64,000 bases of DNA, taken from assembly GCA_943736015.1 (NCBI GenBank), contig OX031062.1:312501-376500 (forward strand), in the 5' to 3' direction. Positions 1 to 10,800 of this stretch are shown in pieces. The notes below the pieces were generated by a model, which saw nothing but the letters and a program-made list of their open reading frames with translations, made no database searches and was not told the DNA's origin. How positions within the stretch are numbered: position 1 is the first letter of the stretch; each line of letters begins with the position of its first letter. The position numbers were made by a program, and so were the translations under genes. The DNA comes from Tridacna crocea. Taxonomy: Eukaryota; Mollusca; Bivalvia; Cardiida; Cardiidae.

Positions 1-462
1 TTTGAAATGACACAAATCTAAATTTTGTTACTGAAGCAAAGGGAGGTGGAATTAATTTGAAAGCGTTTATAATTCACAATGAAAGTGATTCATCATACTT
101 TAAACAATATAATATGTCAGACACAAAGTTCCCGGACGTCAAATTTCATTTTAACAAAATGCCACCTGTAGTCAATGTTTGCGTCTTGCAGTCACTCCAG
201 CCAGCCGACAGATTGAAGACATTGTGGCAACACGAGAAATTACTCGTAAGGGAGTAATTTTTAGGTTTGTCAACGTATTATCACACCTGTATTTTTTTTC
301 CCTTGCATATATGATATCTACATCAAAAGTTGTCATCTGCAGTAGTTTATTCAAGAAAGCATGTTTTATTAGAATAAACTGTACAGGTTTAGATCAAATA
401 GAAGGTTTAGAACATCGTAATTCAGTCTGGACTTGCTCATCATGGGCATTTGCGCGTTTTGC
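1..462. other. No gene recognised
   Basis: AT-rich sequence with short frames only; no splice-bounded coding segment or repeat family seen. Confidence 0.5.
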
Positions 463-556
463 CACAATATCTTCTACAGTTAGACATTCCCCACGATGTT
501 CTCAAGGGTTTGCTACCGCAGGGTCGTTAAAACTCGGGACTGTGTGGTAAAGGGTT
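463..556. mobile_element. Fragment of TTAA MITE right half
   Basis: CCACGATGTTCTCAAGGGTTT, GGGTCGTTAAAACTCGGGAC, GTGTGGTAAAGGGTTAT match the right half of the family, about 75% by eye. Confidence 0.5.
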
Positions 557-1002
557 ATACTTTTCATAGAAATCAGTATTCAGTATTTAAATTAACCCAC
601 AACGCACCAAACATAACTTTAAATAACTTGGTTATTGATGGTGTTCATTCAAATCAGACGGCATGTATCCTGCAGGTAGAGCATGTACTGATAAAGCAAG
701 ATATTTTTGCTAAAAACGGTCTAGAAATTGAATATTTTGCTTTTTTTTTTTCAAAATTTAAAAATGAATACAAGCATATATACGTATCTGACAAAATTGC
801 CAGCGCTCAGGGATAAATGACGTAAGTGACGTCTGCATTTATACGAGTTCGCATATCTTATATTGAATTTATACGTCGTTCCTCATTCATAGATAGGTTT
901 TGACTGTCATGTGATTAGAATAGACAGGTTTACTTTCACGACAAAAGATTTAAAAATTGGATTGACGATATACAAATTCCAGGTGATACATTTATCATGT
1001 AT

Positions 1003-1217
1003 ATATTGTTTGACTCTTTATCAGACAACATAAAAATAGACATGTCTACATTGAGAGCATTTACAGACGACATATTAAATTTAGCTGAAATATTGGCAAT
1101 TGTCTATAAAAATGTAGAAAACCTTGTGGGAAAAGGAGAAAAAATGCTGATTACCAGCATTTTCTCCTTCTTCCCACAAGGTTTTTAAAACCATGGATTG
1201 TTTGGTTGAGCGTTAAC
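1003..1217. mobile_element. TTAA MITE, decayed copy
   Basis: AGCATTTACAGACGACAT, then CCTTGTGGGAAAAGGAG / CTCCTTCTTCCCACAAGG palindrome and GTTTGGTTGAGCGTTAA end. Confidence 0.75.
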
Positions 1218-1321
1218 ATGCAATTTAATGTCATCTATGTACATAGATATACCACAAACATTGAGACACGAATGTACTCTAACCGTATAGCACACAAATC
1301 CGAATAAACGGCCCTGACGAC

Positions 1322-1560
1322 GAAGACTATTGAAAACTTTGTGGAAAATGGAGAAAATGTTGAATACCAGCATTTTTCCTTTTCCTACGATTTTTCTTTC
1401 CTTTTCAAGGCAAATACACAGCATTTTCTCGTTTTCCTACAATCGTTTCTTTTCTCCATTTCGAGCGTTTTCTAGTTTTCCTACAGTGTTTTCTTTCATT
1501 TTTTACTGTGTCGTCTGCACATGCTTTTAATTTGGACCAGTCTAAAGTTCTGACGTTATG
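1322..1560. mobile_element. TTAA MITE, decayed copy with internal duplications
   Basis: ACTTTGTGGAAAATGGAGAA opens it. CATTTTCTCGTTTTCCTAC and related blocks recur at about 1425 and 1465. TCGTCTGCACATGCTTTTAA and GGACCAGTCTAAAG close it. Confidence 0.6.
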
Positions 1561-1615
1561 TAATTCCAAGTTTTGCAGTTTACAAGTTTAAATAATTCTC
1601 TCAGCACTATAACAT

Positions 1616-2551
1616 TATTAAGTGTACGGTCAGGTAACGGCGACTTGGAAACTTGTTCACGGCTGTGGTGAATTATGTCGCCACCTCGCCTTTGTCAGGT
1701 GGCAAGGGATTTGGAACCTTGTTCAAGGTAGTGGTAAATCATGTCACCACCTCGTCGAAGCTGCAAATTTTAGTACGTATAACCAAGGTATCATTGACGA
1801 CAGTTCCAGTGACGCCAGTATTCATTTGGGAACTCCGAAGGAAATGCTATTTCTTCAGCGTACTCAATAAAGAAAAAAAAAAAAAAAAAAAAACAGGCAA
1901 AATTCGCTTGAAAAACGTTGAAATGGTAAAACATTGCAGTATAATGAATTCGTTGTATGGTTAGGTGGCAGGGGACTCGGAAACTTATTCCCGGCTGTGG
2001 TAAATCATGTCCCCACCTCGCAAAAAAAAAAAAAAAGGCGAGGTGACGACATGATTCACCCCAGGCATGAACAAGTTTCCATGTCCCCTGCCTCCTGACA
2101 AAGGCGAGTTGGCTTCTTCCACAGCTGTGAACAAGTTTCTAAGCCCCCTGCAAACTTACCGTACAAAGAATTGATTATACTGCAACGTTCCATTCCAACG
2201 TTTGTTAAGCAAATTCTGTCTGGTTTTCTTCTTGTTTAAAAAAAATTAGTAAGCTGAGGAAGTAAAATGTCCTTTCTGAGTTCCCCAATTCAAAGAAAAC
2301 TGACGTCACTAGGAACAGACGTCACTGAAACCTTGGTAATACGTGCTAAAACGTGCAGCTTTGCGCATAATCTTGATGTTAATCTTGATGGACGCCGCCA
2401 TTTTAAATATTGTGTTGATAGTGTAGTCATGTATACGGGGCTCCTGCAAGGGAAACTGCTTTCACGTTGGCTTTGCTAATGCACATGATGTATATGTTCG
2501 AGGCATATTATCCAATCAGATCACGAAGAATTTCTTTGCAGTATAATAAGA
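1616..2551. mobile_element. Foldback element (GTACGGTCAGGTGGC family), duplicated copy
   Basis: GTACGGTCAGGTAACGGCGA / GTTCACGGCTGTGGTGAA blocks occur several times (1622, 1700, 1965) and in reverse complement (2040-2160). Then ATTATACTGCAACGTTCC leads into a ~320 bp body ending TTTCTTTGCAGTATAATAA. The body contains GACGTCACTAGGAACAGACG. Confidence 0.75.
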
Positions 2552-2937
2552 GAACATGTCATCAGTACCAGGCTGTATAGATATATATATATAAAAAAAA
2601 CTTCAAGATATATAAACAATAGGAAAAGAAACATAGCAGATACATGTATATACATGAACAGAGTGAGGAAGAGAAAGACGTAGGGAAAAATCTGAACGTA
2701 AAATTAATGAAAACCAGTGGAACAATATCGGGTAGATAGTTTCAATTTTTCAATACAATGAATAAAAACTTTGCTAGTTTAAATAATTTCTTTATGAGTT
2801 ATTTTTGTTTAAAATATTTCTAAAGGTATAGATATTTGGGTCGATATGCTGGGATCTCATCAGTATATGTGTTCCCTCATTATGAAAGTAAGTACATGTA
2901 AATCGAAGGTAAGAAATTTCATCACCAACTTCATTTA

Positions 2938-3168
2938 TTAACCCTTTCCCAAACGACAAACTTTTAGACTAGACCAAATTGAAAGCATTTGCAGACAACA
3001 CTTCAACTCTTGCTGAAAAGATGATTTCTGTCTATGATAGGATAGAAAACATTGTGGGGAAAGGAGAAAATGCTAGTTACCAGCATTTTTTCTCCTTTTC
3101 CCACAATGTTTTCAAAAGGCTACTATTCTAGACCCGTAAAATCCAGGGAATGTTTGGGAAAGGGTTAA
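2938..3168. mobile_element. TTAA-ended palindromic MITE (intact copy)
   Basis: TTAACCC ... GGGTTAA ends with a central inverted pair GGAGAAAATGCTAGTTACCA / GCATTTTTTCTCC. Length 231 bp including both TTAA. TTAA targets and CCC ends suggest a piggyBac-mobilised family (inference). Confidence 0.85.
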
Positions 3169-3203
3169 AGATCATAGTTAGCACTTTCTTTCACTTCTTC
3201 TGA

Positions 3204-4230
3204 TACGAGGGGCAATCCAGAACACGCGGTACTAGTCTTATAACTTCCACGTAAATCCATGAATGTAAACTAAATTTTGCATGGCGTATGATTTATCATA
3301 ACCCCCCCCCCCCCAAGAAAATTTCATTAAATTCAGACCAAAAACTAGCAACATGCAATAAAAGAAAGCTTACATGTAACGCTTCTGCGGGGCAGGTATC
3401 AACGTCACAGTGTCATTTAATGATGTTACTTCTGGGATGCCCAAACTTGTTGTTTCTTATTATCCAGGGTCAATAAAAGATGACCCACCATCTGCTGATC
3501 TTACTCATATTCAAATTATCTTCAAGTATCCGCTGAACAGTACCATAACTTAAGCCAGTTTCACAAAAAATATCTTTAATAGTGACATAGTTATCTCCAG
3601 TAATGTTCAACGTCCCTAACAGCTTGTACGGTTGACGTCGCGTCAACACTGCTCCTTCGAGTGTTCCATTTATCATCTTCCAAAGATGTTCCACGTTCTT
3701 TGAAGATACAACACTCAAACAAACATACAGTTTCTGATGTAAAATATTTTGTTGATGTCTGTTAAGGGATCTTGTAAGTTTCGATTGGTGAATATCCACC
3801 CTGCAAACAAAACTTAACAACTACACAAGTTTTAATACTTTCAATTGACATCATGGCTGACATTCACTAGTGAAGTAACCCGGCCCGTTGTGTTTACATT
3901 AATCCAGAAATGACATTGAAATTTCAACAGTTGGTAGATATGATGTCGACATTGACATCTACGACGTTGCGACAAATATGGGGCTTTAGAAAGGTTAGAA
4001 AACTCGTACCAAATATAAAAAAGCGAAATAGATTCATACCTGCCCCGCCTAACCGAACATCAGTTGCTATGGTCACCCATTAGGTACTGACGTGATTAAA
4101 AAACGGCATCGATTTTGCTAAACGATATCAAATACAATTGAAACTTGAATTGTGCCGAAATTTAGAACAAAATTCAAACAAGTATTTTGTCTAGAGCATC
4201 AGTACCGCTAATTCTGGCTTGCCCCTCGAA
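3204..4230 (-). mobile_element. Decayed mariner-type element with terminal inverted repeats
   Basis: Ends begin TACGAGGGGCAATCCAGAA on the left and TTCGAGGGGCAAGCCAGAA (reverse complement) on the right, about 28 bp imperfect inverted repeats. A minus-strand reading near 3480-3600 contains VTIKDIFCETGLSYGTVQ then RILEDNLNMSKIS, typical of the second helix-turn-helix of mariner transposases. The catalytic DDE/D part is missing or unreadable. Confidence 0.7.
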
Positions 4231-4689
4231 CTTGACCCATAACCCTTTTCGATTGACAGTTTATTATTACAATACCTAAAAATTCCGACACTGATAATTT
4301 AACAAATATCTCTTCCTACTCAAGTATGCATTTTAAGTCTTTATGGTAATGTAGCTCTCCTCTCACGAATAAACAGATTCTTAAAAACAAATCTGATTTA
4401 TCAGACGTTATAATTCTCCTTTAAGCAAAGAGCTTTCCGAATCCTCATAAATTGTTTGTTACGCGACAGAAATGAACTGAATACTTTTAAATCAACTGAT
4501 GTTCTTGCTGTATATTTAAACACGCCCTTTCCATTGATTCAAGCGCTCTACCTGAGAGGACATTACTATGTGAATGCTAAAGTTTATTAGTACTTCGTTT
4601 TGTGAAAGCCTCTTTTCCATACTAATCATCTCTTTATTATTACCACAAAATCAATCGAAGTTCACTTTTCTACTTTTAGACTAATAACA
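4231..4689 (+). other. Upstream region of the EF-hand gene
   Basis: Unique-looking sequence between the mariner remnant and the first coding exon; holds the TATA candidate and a possible 5' UTR acceptor at 4679. Confidence 0.4.
4511..4518 (+). promoter_or_regulatory. Candidate TATA box of the EF-hand gene
   Basis: TATATTTA, about 170 bp upstream of the ATG, in otherwise unassigned sequence. If the 5' UTR is spliced at 4679, this is a plausible core promoter. AT-rich surroundings make chance occurrence possible. Confidence 0.3.
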
Positions 4690-4876
4690 ATGCCACACGA
4701 TTGGACAATATGGCTCTTGATATTACCTGTAACGATGTGTGTTGCACTTCCGGTCGGTTCGAACAAAGACTACGGAATGCTTGTTGACCAAGTTCATGTT
4801 TTAGCCAAACAGATACAAGCTTCCTCTGCCAACGAGATGGAATTGGCTTTACCAGTCACCGTAGGGTCCACCACAA
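4690..4876 (+). CDS. EF-hand gene, coding exon 1: signal peptide and linker
   Basis: Starts at ATG 4690 and encodes 62 codons plus one base, ending at donor GTAAGT (4877). Residues 7-19 are hydrophobic, with likely signal cleavage near CVA-LPVGS. The following linker (about residues 24-62) has no cysteine. This ATG is the first in frame and immediately precedes the signal peptide. Confidence 0.85.
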
Positions 4877-7800
4877 GTAAGTATTTCTATTTTTATATAA
4901 ATCGTATCACAGTAGTATTTTAACTATATCACTACCATCTTTAAATTTCGAATATACACTCCATCTTTTAATCATGAGATACTCTGACTTAAAGTCTATT
5001 CGTTGAATCATCTAAATTGCGCGTACATGCAGTCATACCTGTTTATTGATAAAAGTCCGTATGTAAATAGAAATATGTCTGTTTATCATCTTAAATGCTC
5101 GTACATACATTTACTTCTGTTGATAATCTTAAGTGATCGTACGTACAATCACAACTGTTTTACTACCGCAAATGCTATAAAAATACAATTACATCTTTAC
5201 CATCTCAGATGCTCGCAATAACATGACATGTTAACCATCAGAAATCCTCGTATATACTTTCACACGTTTACTTTCTGAAATGGTCGCGCATACATTCACA
5301 TGTTAACTATCTGAAATGGTCGCGCATACATTCATATGTTTACTATCTCAAATGGTCGCACATACATTCACATATTAACTATCTGAAATGGTCGCACATA
5401 CATTCACATGTTAACCATATCAAATGCTTGGACATACAATCATATCTTTACCATTTCAGATGCTCGAACATATACTGGCATGCTTACCATCTCAAATGCT
5501 CTCACATACAATAATATGTTAACCATCTCAAATGCTCTCACATGCAATCACACGTTAACTATATCAAATGCTCGCACATATAATCACGTGTCAACCATCA
5601 CACTTGCCCAAGTCCTCTCTCTGTGCAATCTCAAATGTTGGTACACACACAAAAAGTCTGTTTATCTTTTTAAATGCTCGTACATTCAATTACAGTTGTT
5701 TATCATCCAGAAAGCTCGCAAATACAAACAATTATGTACATCATCTCACATGCTCAGACTTACAGGTATATCTGTTTCATTTCACATGCCTGTACTTGAA
5801 CGCATATCTGTTTAGCACTACATACCCGTACTTACAAGTATATCTGTTTAGCATCTTACATACCGGTATTCACAAGTATATCTGTTTAGCATCTTACATA
5901 CCCGTACTTACAAGTATATCTGTTCATCTTTTATACACGTACTGTTTATCATCTTACACCCCCCTATGTACAAGCATATCTGTTATACATGGCCGTTCTT
6001 ACAATAATATCTGTGCACCATCTTTTGTGCTAGTTCTGACAGGCATATCTGCTCATTATCTTATATACTCGTACTTACAAGCGTATAGTTCTGTTTATCA
6101 TTGTATTGTTTACTTTGGCCGCTAACTGGCCTTTAGATCAGTGATTAGTTGCTAAGATAAATTATCTTTGCAATTGGATCATTTCAGATGGGAAGAAAGT
6201 CATTAAAATTGCACTTTTCGTTGTGGAAGCTCAAATTTTGGGAGTAATATGAATAGTGGTTCCGGCTAACCACTTTAATCTTTACTTCCAAAAAAGTAGT
6301 TTTAACACACGGAAAAAACGGCTTTGAACATGAGGGAAAAAAAGAGAAAATTCTGTTATTCAGTCAGTACTTCTCTTTTTTCTCACGTTTTTTTTTTTCT
6401 TACCCTTTTAAAGACGAAAATACCATCATTTGAGAGATATCTAAGTTTGTTGGTCGGCGAATGGTATATAAGTGTACAAATTTGTTGGTTGGTAAATATA
6501 TTATTTAATTCGGTAAAACATAAGTTCAAACACACGAAATGATAATTTCGAACACTTCCCTTGGAGTTCTAGTCAACTCCTAGGCTGCTAAAGGGCGACT
6601 TTTGACACTTTTGTGGACAGTATGGATCAAAGACCAGACAACGTGCAGTCTGATCTTTGATCTACAATTTCTGATATGTATTTTTTTTCCCACTGAAATA
6701 AACTTTCAAGCCGCACTATTTGGGTATTTACTACCGTGTTGAAATTATCGTTTCGTATATTTTGTTGTTTAGGGTTTAGATATTCGAGTCTAGATGAAAT
6801 TTGTTTTCATAAATAATCTTTTTCATGTGGTTTTTTCCTTCTCAGTATTTCATTTTGAAATTGCGTATGTATACACAATAGATCATTTATCTTATTTCAC
6901 GTGCGAAAACCACGCATCATATTTCACGCTATTTTGTTTCCGTATAATTGCCCTTTAACCCTTTACCAAAATATCCTTGGTTTTCACAACTCTGGGAAGG
7001 AAGGTTTTTGAAAACATTGTGGGAAAAGGAGAAAATGCTGGTAACCAACGTTTTCTTCCTTTTCCCACAATGTTTTCAACCCTACTGGAAACAAATTTCA
7101 TTTCTTTAGTTACGTTTATTTTGTCGTCTGCAAGTGCTTTGAATTTGAACCAGTCTAGAATTTTGTCATTTGGGAAATGGTTAAAACAAGCCCAGTTGCT
7201 CAGTCGGTAGCGTACAGGAATTGAGAACAGGATGTCACTGACTCGAATCTACAGCTTAGCCCTTTACCGAACAACATGAGTTTAGACTGGTCCTAATTAA
7301 AAGCAATTGCAGGCGGCCAAATAAACGTAACGCAAAAATTTAAATTTGTCTCAAAAAGGGTAGAAAACATTGTCGGAAAGGAAGAAATGCTTAGGGTCTT
7401 AAAAGCCAGGAATTGTTTGGTAAAGGGTTAGTCAATTTGTTTCCGATGAAAGATTTGGTGAAAATTTGAAACGGCCAAAAGAACACTAGACTTTATTATT
7501 GCAAAGTATTGTAACTGGAAAGGCTTGCGATATTTTTTCACTTGTAAGTAATGAACAGCCCTCTAATTATGATAATGATAAGGAATTGGTTCTAAAGGCT
7601 TATGAATTGTTACCTAAAGCATATAGACAATTGCCTGAAAGAAACTGGCCAAACCCATGTTGAATTTGCTAGAACTAAGGAACAATTATTTGATAGGGGG
7701 TGCCATTCAAAGGAAATAGGTTCAGATCATGAAAAACTTAGACAACTTCTGTAATGTGAAGAATTTAAAAGGTGCATTAATTTAGATGTAAAAACTTTCT

Positions 7801-10800
7801 TTGACGAAAAAGAAGTTGAAACTTTAGAAGAAGCTGCTTATTAGACAACTTTGCCTTGAAACACAAAGTCTCTTTCATCAATAAATAAAACCCTCGAAAA
7901 CATTTTTTTTTCATCTACTGGTCCTAAACCAAATTTTAATGACAATAATGACAATTCCAAACAGAATAGTCCCAAACCCATGTCTCCTTATCAAGCCAAA
8001 GGTCAAAATCCCTTATCTCGACCCATTTGTAATTATTGCAAAGAATCAAGTCATATCATTTCTGAATGTCCTGTTTTAGAAAGAAAACGGGAAAAACAAG
8101 ACAGTTTTAAGCCTACAGGCTTTACTTCATCGAGGTCTAAACCTCAGTCATGTTTTAAAGACCAAACTTTTGTCCAGCCAGGCCAAAGTGCCTTAGACTG
8201 AAACTGTTATAGAGATTTGTGCACCATTCTAACCAGATGGTTTTGTGTCACTAAAAAATGATTTTGCCCAGTCTACCGCTATTAAAATTTTATGTGATAC
8301 TGGAGCTTCTCAATCTCTTATTTTAGCAAATGCCCTGCCTCTTTCTGAGAAGACTTCTATTGGTACAAGTGTCCTTATTTAGGGTGTAGAATGTGGATTT
8401 GTCAATGTTCTGCATGATAAGATTTATTTGTCTTCAGACTTAATGGTTATCAGACTTGTTGGTATCAGAAAAAAAATTCCTTTTTTAAGGTGTTCATTTT
8501 ATTATTAGGCTATGATTTAGCCGGAGATAAGGTAATTGCATGGATCAATAACCCGATGCGAGGGAGAGCTATGGCAAAGAAAACCATTTCGACTGATATT
8601 GACTTGTCTAACTCTTTGCTGGATCATCTATTTAAAAATGAAATTAACAGATCTGTTTCACAAAACCCATTTAGGGTTCAATAAAACCTATTAAAGAAAT
8701 CTCAATCATTTAGAGAAAACTCACTGTAAACAGAAAGAAAGATATTTTAGCTCGTCTACCAGTTCCTGGTAGGCCTCTACAAGCTAGATACTTTGGTCAT
8801 TATTCTGTAGAAAAAAAGGTCAGTGACTTGAATTATGAGATTACAACTCTTGGCGGGCGAAAGCAATAGCAATTATGTCATATTAATATGTTAAGAGAAT
8901 ATGTTGATAGGGATGATTTAAACATTTCACCAATAAATGCACATGTAGTTTCCTGAGTCCCTCAAAATCAAATTCACATTAACCATGAAGACATAGATTG
9001 TGATGAAATGAGCTTTGAGAAGTCTAAACCTATTTATCAAAACTTCAAAATTCTGACATTTTAAGACATGTAGATAAAAAAATCACATTTAGATAATAAT
9101 CAAAAAGATTAATTAAAAAGATTAATTTCTGTATATGAGCACCTGTTCCCTGGTATACCACCACGGTCAGATACAATATGCCACGATTTGGATATTGAAA
9201 ATTCAAAATGAAACAACATCTATATCGTTATCCCAAAAAATTGGAGTATCTTAGAGAGGAAATCGAGTAGCTGTTGGACAGTGACTTTATTGAACCTAGT
9301 CAAAGTGAATGAGGTTTTCTTGTACCAAAGCCAGACGGAACGTTTCATTATTATGTTCACTGACTATAGAAAAGTTACTACTGTGACCAAGACTGATTCG
9401 TTTCCAGTGCCAAGTGTGGATTGACAATATTGTTCATGCTAAATATGTAACTGAATTTGATCTTCCAAAAGGATTTTGGCAAATTCCTTTCACTGAACGA
9501 GCTAAACAGATCTAGGCATTTGTGACTCCCCGTAGACTTTAATATCAGTGCATAATTTTGCTGTTTTGGATGAAAAAATCAACCAACAACATTTCAATGT
9601 CTTACCAAGATGATGCTATCTGGATTGGACGACTGTAGAGCCTACATTGATAACACGTCATCATTCACAGCGATGATGGGGATGAACATCTTAAGACTAT
9701 CAGAGATTTTTTTGACAAAATGACTGAAGCCAAATTAACAATTAATCTTGTTAAAAGTGGATTTTGTCTAGAGTTAAACTTGTAACATTTGTCGTTATGT
9801 ATAATATCATTTCAGGGACATTTTATTTGTAATGACATTTTCTATCCTCAAACATAAGAAAGTTGTACTCCTTCCTTTAGGAGGAAAAGTGTTATGTGGA
9901 TGGGATATACAGTGACCTGTTTTCAGAATATTCTAGAAACATGAGGAACATTTATTGCTTTTTCCATTGTGGTGATTTTTAGAAACAGGTTGCTTATAAA
10001 CAAGCTGTTCACCAATCCTCGATGTCATCTTTTTAGAAAAGACTAATCCTGAATTTTCCAAGCTGATATAAATAGGAGTGGGTTAGGTTACTTGGTGATT
10101 TTGAACTTGAACTTAGACTTTTGGCTTTGAGGATACAGAATTAGTGAACAGTGTTGGAGTTAAACTGGAATTTAGATCTGTAGGTTGGAATTGTTCATTT
10201 ATTCCATTCAGGTTGCTCATATCTATTTGCAATTTCAAGCTATCGTTAATTTAAGATTTAGGAACCAGGAATTTCATACTTTTTGTAGTCTAAACATAAT
10301 TCTTAATTTTGAGGGACATATTCTTTTTCATGTTCTAAGATTAAAAATTGTCAAAATTTCATTCAAAGTTAACTCTTTCGTCTTTGTTCATTAAGAAAAA
10401 TAGTTAAAGGCTTGTTGCTGGTTTTCTTACTTAGATCTAAGTAAAAGAAGATAAATATATGGTATATTGGCGTAACTTACGTCATTTTTCCGTCTGGTTA
10501 AATAGCTCTATGTAACTAGTGCACGGAAATTACTGTTTCCGCCTTCGATTGAAGAGTTACCGAATTATTTACTATTTAACTCTTTACCACACGACAAAAT
10601 TTTAGACTGATTCATATTGACAGCATTTGCAGACGACAAAATAAAGGTGACTGAAAATTGAAATTTGTTCTGGGAAGGGTAGAAAACACTGTTGGAAAAG
10701 GAGAAAATGCTAGTTACCAGCATTTTCTCCTTTTCCCACAGTGTTTTCAAAAGGCTTCTTTCTCAGGAGTGTCAAAAGTAGGGATTGTGTGGTAATGGGT

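Larger units (their letters stand above)
7440..10430 (+). mobile_element. Decayed Ty3/gypsy-type LTR retrotransposon, 5' truncated
   Basis: Reading across frameshifts and stops gives Gag, CCHC finger, protease, integrase end and reverse transcriptase in that order. Gag-like text covers 7500-7850, a CCHC knuckle 8010-8085, the DTGAS protease motif is at about 8300, an integrase C-terminal segment spans 8750-8935 and RT 9235-9775. A purine tract GAGGAAAAG at 9881-9889 followed by TG may mark the 3' LTR start. No matching 5' LTR was seen. Every coding segment carries stops or frame changes, so the element is dead. Right limit approximate. Confidence 0.75.

Noticed and set aside
5300-5590. Regular 36 bp spacing suggested a CRISPR-like array
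   Set aside because: Units are contiguous with no unique spacers, and the genome is eukaryotic.
5408-6125. Two overlapping plus-strand frames of 135 and 185 codons
   Set aside because: They lie wholly in the 36-38 bp minisatellite and read as repeated Thr/Tyr/Leu phrases; no splice or domain support.
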